Made by a program: the position numbers and the translations under genes. A stretch of DNA of 16,913 nucleotides from an uncultured Eubacteriales bacterium. GTDB lineage: Bacteria; Bacillota; Clostridia; Oscillospirales; Oscillospiraceae. The stretch lies in contig URCB01000038.1 of NCBI GenBank assembly GCA_900546255.1, positions 1 to 16,913 of the forward strand, in the 5' to 3' direction. Below are positions 14,261 through 16,913 of this stretch, in pieces. A model generated the notes under the pieces. That model had not been told where the DNA came from, searched no databases, and saw nothing but the letters and a program-made list of their open reading frames with translations. How positions within the stretch are numbered: the stretch's first letter is position 1; each line of letters starts with the position of its first letter.

Positions 14261-14557
14261 ATGACCACCATCCGTGACGTGCCCCTCAACTGCCCCGAGG
14301 CCACCTATGTGGAGCCGGTGTACAAGGAGGCGGGGATGCGCAACTTCACCAACCTGGTGCGCACCATGCTCAACGACTACGGCGTTTACCACGTGCAGTT
14401 CAACACCATCAACAAGGAGACCCTCATCGACGCCAAGGCCCACCCGGAGAACTACCCCACCCTCATGGTGCGGGTGGCCGGCTACAGCGTCTACTGGACC
14501 GACATTGCCGAGCGGGTCCAGGATGACATCATCAATCGGACGGAGCACACATTTTAA
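14261..14557 (+). CDS. glycyl-radical-domain subunit of a split GRE
   Basis: This 98-aa protein consists of the C-terminal GRE domain. Residues 25-98 (GMRNFTNLVRTMLNDYG, HVQFNTINKETLIDA, HPENYPTLMVRVAGYSVYW, ERVQDDIINRTEH) match the end of canonical GREs, with Gly74 in RVAGYS as the radical site. Residues 1-24 are an extra N-terminal extension with no counterpart at this point in one-piece GREs. It has its own AAAGGAG SD and ATG, lies 73 nt after the large subunit and in another frame, so a single frameshift would not rejoin them. It should dock onto the large subunit so that Gly74 can pass the radical to Cys462. It has only one cysteine, so it is not the Fe-S small subunit of hydroxyphenylacetate decarboxylase. 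YfiD/GrcA, a stand-alone repair domain for PFL, is the nearest known analogy. Confidence 0.9.
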   Translation: MTTIRDVPLNCPEATYVEPVYKEAGMRNFTNLVRTMLNDYGVYHVQFNTINKETLIDAKAHPENYPTLMVRVAGYSVYWTDIAERVQDDIINRTEHTF

Positions 14558-14562
14558 GAAAG

Positions 14563-14749
14563 AAGTTTGGGACCCGCTGCGCTGGGCTCCCAAACTTGGG
14601 GACTGCGCCCCGACCCGCGCCAGCGGTGCTGGCACTCTCGGGGCGAGGGGAATGAAATGCCCGGCCAAGCCGGGCATTTCATGGATAGAACTTTGTTTTG
14701 GCCGCTGCGGCGGCCAAAATTCTCCGAAGGGCCCCGTGAAAGCGGGGGC
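14563..14749. other. array of strong hairpins between GRE subunit and activase genes
   Basis: This 210-bp gap carries no gene but holds consecutive inverted repeats: 14563-14575/14584-14597; 14606-14613/14638-14645 enclosing 14619-14624/14628-14633; 14652-14665/14669-14682 (14 bp); 14696-14705/14710-14719 (10 bp, loop TGCG); and a bulged one at 14731-14749. Only the fourth is flanked by T and A runs, like a terminator. They could limit read-through into the activase gene, stabilise upstream mRNA, or form one structured RNA. No promoter for the activase is evident, so it probably depends on transcription through this region. Confidence 0.6.
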
Positions 14750-14772
14750 TGATAGGAAGGAGGGGCGTGCCT

Positions 14773-15732
14773 ATGCAGGCAGAAAAGACGGCGGTTGTGT
14801 TTGACATTGGACGGTTTCGCAATGCCGATGGGCCGGGGATTCGGACCATTATTTTCTTCAAGGGGTGCCCTCTGCGCTGTCAGTGGTGCAGCAATCCCTT
14901 TGGGCTGGCCTCCCGGCCGCAGTTGGTGGTGAACCCCGCCAAGTGTACCGGGTGTGGGCGGTGTGTGGAGTCATGTCCCCAAGGGGTGAACACCGTGGCC
15001 CCTGGGGAGAAGGTGGCGGTGGACTTTTCCGCTTGCACCGCCTGCGGCGCCTGCGTGCCCGCCTGCCCCGGCGGGGCAAGGACCCTCTCCGGTCAGACCT
15101 ACACTGCCCGTCAGCTGTACCAGGAGGCGGCCAAGGACGCCGCCTTCTACCGCAAGGGCGGAGGTGGGGTCACCCTCTCTGGGGGGGAGGTCCTCCTCCA
15201 ATACGAGGTGGCGGCGGAGACCCTCCGGCTGTGCCGGACCAACTACCTCAACACCTGCATCGAGACCTCCGCCTACGCCCCCTGGGACCACCTCTGGCAG
15301 GTGGCCCAGTACTGCCACACGGTGTTTGTGGATCTCAAGCACATGGACAGTGCCCAGCACCAGGCCATGACTGGAGTGGGCAACGAGGTCATCCTGGACA
15401 ACCTCACCCGCCTCTGCCGGGAGCTCCCCCGCCGGGGGGGCAAGGTAATCGTCCGGATGCCCCTCATCCCCGGGTACAACGATGACGACGAGGCGGTGGC
15501 CGCCGGAGCCCGCTTCGTGGCGGGGCTGGAGAATGCCCCGGAACTGAACCTCCTGCCCTATCACAACCTGGGGGAGAGCAAGTACGAGATGATCGGGGAG
15601 GACTACCCCCTCCCCGGCCTGGCCAGCCGGAAGGGGCGGGACCCCCGCCTGCTGGCCATCCAGGCCCTCTGCCAGCGGTTGGCCCCCCACAACCGGGTCA
15701 GCTTGGGGGGCGATGCCATCGACTTAACCTAA
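14773..15732 (+). CDS. glycyl radical enzyme activase (radical SAM)
   Basis: This 319-aa radical-SAM protein should use S-adenosylmethionine and a [4Fe-4S] cluster to install the glycyl radical on its partner, here presumably Gly74 of the small subunit. The cluster motif is CPLRCQWC (Cys32, Cys36, Cys39). An inserted ferredoxin-like domain carries two further cluster motifs: Cys58/61/64/68 and Cys88/91/94/98. This is typical of activases of non-PFL GREs. The SAM-binding GGE motif (LSGGEVLLQ), IETSAYA, VDLKHMD and MPLIPGYNDD follow the family order. ATG 14773 is preferred since AAGGAGG at 14757-14763 lies 9 nt upstream; GTG 14767 is only 3 nt from it. It has no other GRE partner in the window. 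Confidence 0.93.
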   Translation: MQAEKTAVVFDIGRFRNADGPGIRTIIFFKGCPLRCQWCSNPFGLASRPQLVVNPAKCTGCGRCVESCPQGVNTVAPGEKVAVDFSACTACGACVPACPGGARTLSGQTYTARQLYQEAAKDAAFYRKGGGGVTLSGGEVLLQYEVAAETLRLCRTNYLNTCIETSAYAPWDHLWQVAQYCHTVFVDLKHMDSAQHQAMTGVGNEVILDNLTRLCRELPRRGGKVIVRMPLIPGYNDDDEAVAAGARFVAGLENAPELNLLPYHNLGESKYEMIGEDYPLPGLASRKGRDPRLLAIQALCQRLAPHNRVSLGGDAIDLT

Positions 15733-15780
15733 CCCAACCCAAACCTACAAGTCCCTCTATTTTTTCTGTTTTTCTGTGCC

Positions 15781-15814
15781 AGGATCCCCTGCCGGCGTGC
15801 CGGCAGGGGATCCT
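15781..15814. terminator. strong hairpin after the activase gene
   Basis: There are perfect 16-bp arms (15781-15796 and 15799-15814) around GT. The T-rich stretch lies before the stem (about 15760-15776), and only TCTCTT follows, so factor-independent termination on the plus strand is uncertain. It may instead block exonucleases or separate the last gene from the operon. Confidence 0.5.
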
Positions 15815-15817
15815 CTC

Positions 15818-15847
15818 TTGACAGAAGGGCAGAGGGGACGGTACCAT
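15818..15847 (+). promoter_or_regulatory. weak candidate promoter of the phosphotriesterase-family gene
   Basis: TTGACA (15818-15823) is perfect. The best -10 box is TACCAT (15842-15847) after 18 nt, matching 4 of 6 bases. It lies directly after the hairpin, which supports separate transcription of the last gene. Confidence 0.35.
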
Positions 15848-15915
15848 GGAAACAGAAGGACAGCCTGCCGCAGCCGGGGGGCTTGTTCCTGCCAAGCGAG
15901 AAGGGAGTATGCGAT

Positions 15916-16869
15916 ATGAAGAACATCCACACCGTTCTGGGTCTCCTGCCAGTGGACCAGATGGGCCTTACCCTGGCCCATGAGCATATTTGCTGTGGGG
16001 ACTGGTCGATGCGGGCCAACTTCGGCCCCCGGTTCTGCCCGGAGGAGGAGCTGCTGGCCCGGGCGGTGGACCAGGTGAACCGGGCCAAGGCCGCCGGGGT
16101 GGCCACCATCGTAGACGGTACGGCCATCAACCTGGGGCGGGATATCCACTTGCTGCGCCAGGTCTCCCGCCTTACGGGGGTGAATTTGGTGGCCTCCAGC
16201 GGATTTTACGACCAGGACGAGCCGTGGCTGGCTGGACAATCCGAGGCATACCTCTTTGACCTTCTGGACGGGGAGTGCAAGTACGGTATCGCGGGGACGG
16301 ATTCCCGCCCGGGAATCATGAAGTGCGCTGTGGGCTCCCACGGCCTCACCGCCACCCGGGAGAAGATCCTTCGTCTCACCGCCCGGGTGGCGGTGGAAAA
16401 CCACCTCCCCCTGTTCTGCCACCATGAGGCAAGCACCCGCCTGGGTCCCCAGATCCTGGATCTGCTCTGCGGCGAGGGAATGGATCCCCGACGGATCATC
16501 CTGGGCCACACCGGGGACAGCGAGGACTTGGACTACATCCTCTCCCTCCTGGACCGGGGATGCTGGATCGGCCAGGACCGCTGGCCCTATGACGGACGGT
16601 TCAACACCGTGGCCAACCGTCTCCAGGTCATGGTGGAACTGAAGAAGCGAGGGTATCTGGACCAGGTGATCGTCTCCCAGGATCTGTGCGTCTACCTGGG
16701 ATTCTGGGAACCCATGGCGGACACCTTCGCCCGGGAGGCCCTGTATGAGCAGGCGGACTTCACCTATCTCTTCCAGGTGGTGTTCCCTCTGCTGGAGCAG
16801 GCGGGACTCACCCAGGCAGAGCTGCGCAAACTGGTCACCGACAATCCCCAAACCTTCTTTGCCCAGTAA
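15916..16869 (+). CDS. phosphotriesterase-family metal hydrolase (lactonase-like)
   Basis: This 317-aa protein is a member of the phosphotriesterase (PHP/PLL) branch of the amidohydrolase superfamily. The binuclear site is complete: His22 and His24 in LAHEH, Lys136 in GIMK (normally carboxylated), His169 in FCHHEAS, His198 in ILGHTGD and Asp256 in VSQDL. The family includes lactonases and esterases; true organophosphate hydrolysis is rare and is not suggested here. There is no signal peptide, so it is cytoplasmic. The ATG at 15916 follows GAGAAGGGAG at 15898-15907; an in-frame TTG at 15883 has no SD. As the third lactonase-type hydrolase of the locus, it supports a substrate with a lactone, ester or amide bond. 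The substrate itself is unknown. Confidence 0.88.
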   Translation: MKNIHTVLGLLPVDQMGLTLAHEHICCGDWSMRANFGPRFCPEEELLARAVDQVNRAKAAGVATIVDGTAINLGRDIHLLRQVSRLTGVNLVASSGFYDQDEPWLAGQSEAYLFDLLDGECKYGIAGTDSRPGIMKCAVGSHGLTATREKILRLTARVAVENHLPLFCHHEASTRLGPQILDLLCGEGMDPRRIILGHTGDSEDLDYILSLLDRGCWIGQDRWPYDGRFNTVANRLQVMVELKKRGYLDQVIVSQDLCVYLGFWEPMADTFAREALYEQADFTYLFQVVFPLLEQAGLTQAELRKLVTDNPQTFFAQ

Positions 16870-16895
16870 GGCGGGCAGGAGAAAGCGGCGCCGGC

Positions 16896-16913
16896 CTCCC
16901 CCAACAGGGGGAG
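16896..16913. terminator. partial hairpin at the window edge
   Basis: CTCCCCC (16896-16902, preceded by GGC) pairs with GGGGGAG (16907-16913) around the loop AACA. The sequence ends here, so a T tract cannot be checked. It is probably the terminator of the last gene. Confidence 0.45.

Noticed and set aside
11929..14557. The split GRE as a simple frameshift or sequencing error
   Set aside because: The second gene has a good SD and ATG, a 73-nt non-coding spacer and 24 extra residues before the homologous part, so a single indel would not restore a normal GRE. Re-sequencing is still the direct check.
14261..14557. Small subunit as the Fe-S subunit of hydroxyphenylacetate decarboxylase
   Set aside because: That protein is cysteine-rich, whereas this one has a single Cys and a clear glycyl-radical loop.
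14563..14749. CRISPR array
   Set aside because: The stems differ in sequence, and there are no regular direct repeats or spacers.
15846..15983. 45-codon leader ORF overlapping the start of the phosphotriesterase-family gene
   Set aside because: It has a weak SD, a low-complexity product and no regulatory codon run. The overlap is better explained by chance.
10113..16869. GRE-associated bacterial microcompartment
   Set aside because: No shell-protein genes or encapsulation-peptide-like extensions are seen in the window.

Overview
The window looks like GC-rich DNA (roughly 60-65 % GC by eye) from a strictly anaerobic Gram-positive bacterium. The evidence is AGGAGG-type ribosome binding sites before most genes, TTGACA/TATAAT-type promoters, and an oxygen-sensitive glycyl radical enzyme (GRE) with its radical-SAM activase. 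A gut clostridial organism of the Oscillospiraceae type would fit, but that placement is inference. Fourteen protein genes plus a separate small GRE subunit are called. No rRNA, tRNA, IS element or CRISPR array was seen.

Layout. 1-130: three strong hairpins of unknown origin. 148-2294: a two-gene pseudouridine-catabolism operon (psuK with an N-terminal HTH, then psuG), closed by a bidirectional terminator. 2312-4630: divergent LysR-type and PucR-type regulators sharing a control region. 4750-6923: a class III, GSA-aminomutase-like aminotransferase and a KduD-like short-chain dehydrogenase. 6960-8671: two tandem AHL-lactonase-like metallo-beta-lactamase-fold hydrolases, then a hairpin terminator. 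8685-9939, minus strand: a GntR-family regulator with two winged-helix domains in one chain. 10019-11861: DUF3237 protein, flavodoxin-domain protein and DUF1097-like membrane protein. 11869-15732: a GRE split into a 752-residue catalytic subunit (Cys462) and a 98-residue subunit carrying the glycyl-radical loop (Gly74), then a 210-bp intergenic stretch packed with hairpins, then the activase. 15781-16913: a hairpin and a phosphotriesterase/lactonase-family amidohydrolase, with a partial hairpin at the window edge.

How it may work together. From 2312 onward the window reads as one accessory catabolic locus with three regulators. It contains three metal-dependent hydrolases of lactonase-type families, a PLP aminotransferase, an NAD-type SDR and a CxE-type GRE. 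A plausible reading is anaerobic breakdown of a lactone-, ester- or amide-containing compound whose product is cleaved by the GRE. The substrate cannot be read from the sequence.

The two strongest unusual signals are the split GRE and the tandem-HTH GntR regulator. A third is a repeated 15-bp element, found in the LysR/PucR control region and before the first lactonase gene. In both places it lies 17 nt upstream of a candidate -35 box, which suggests a shared regulon, probably of the LysR protein.
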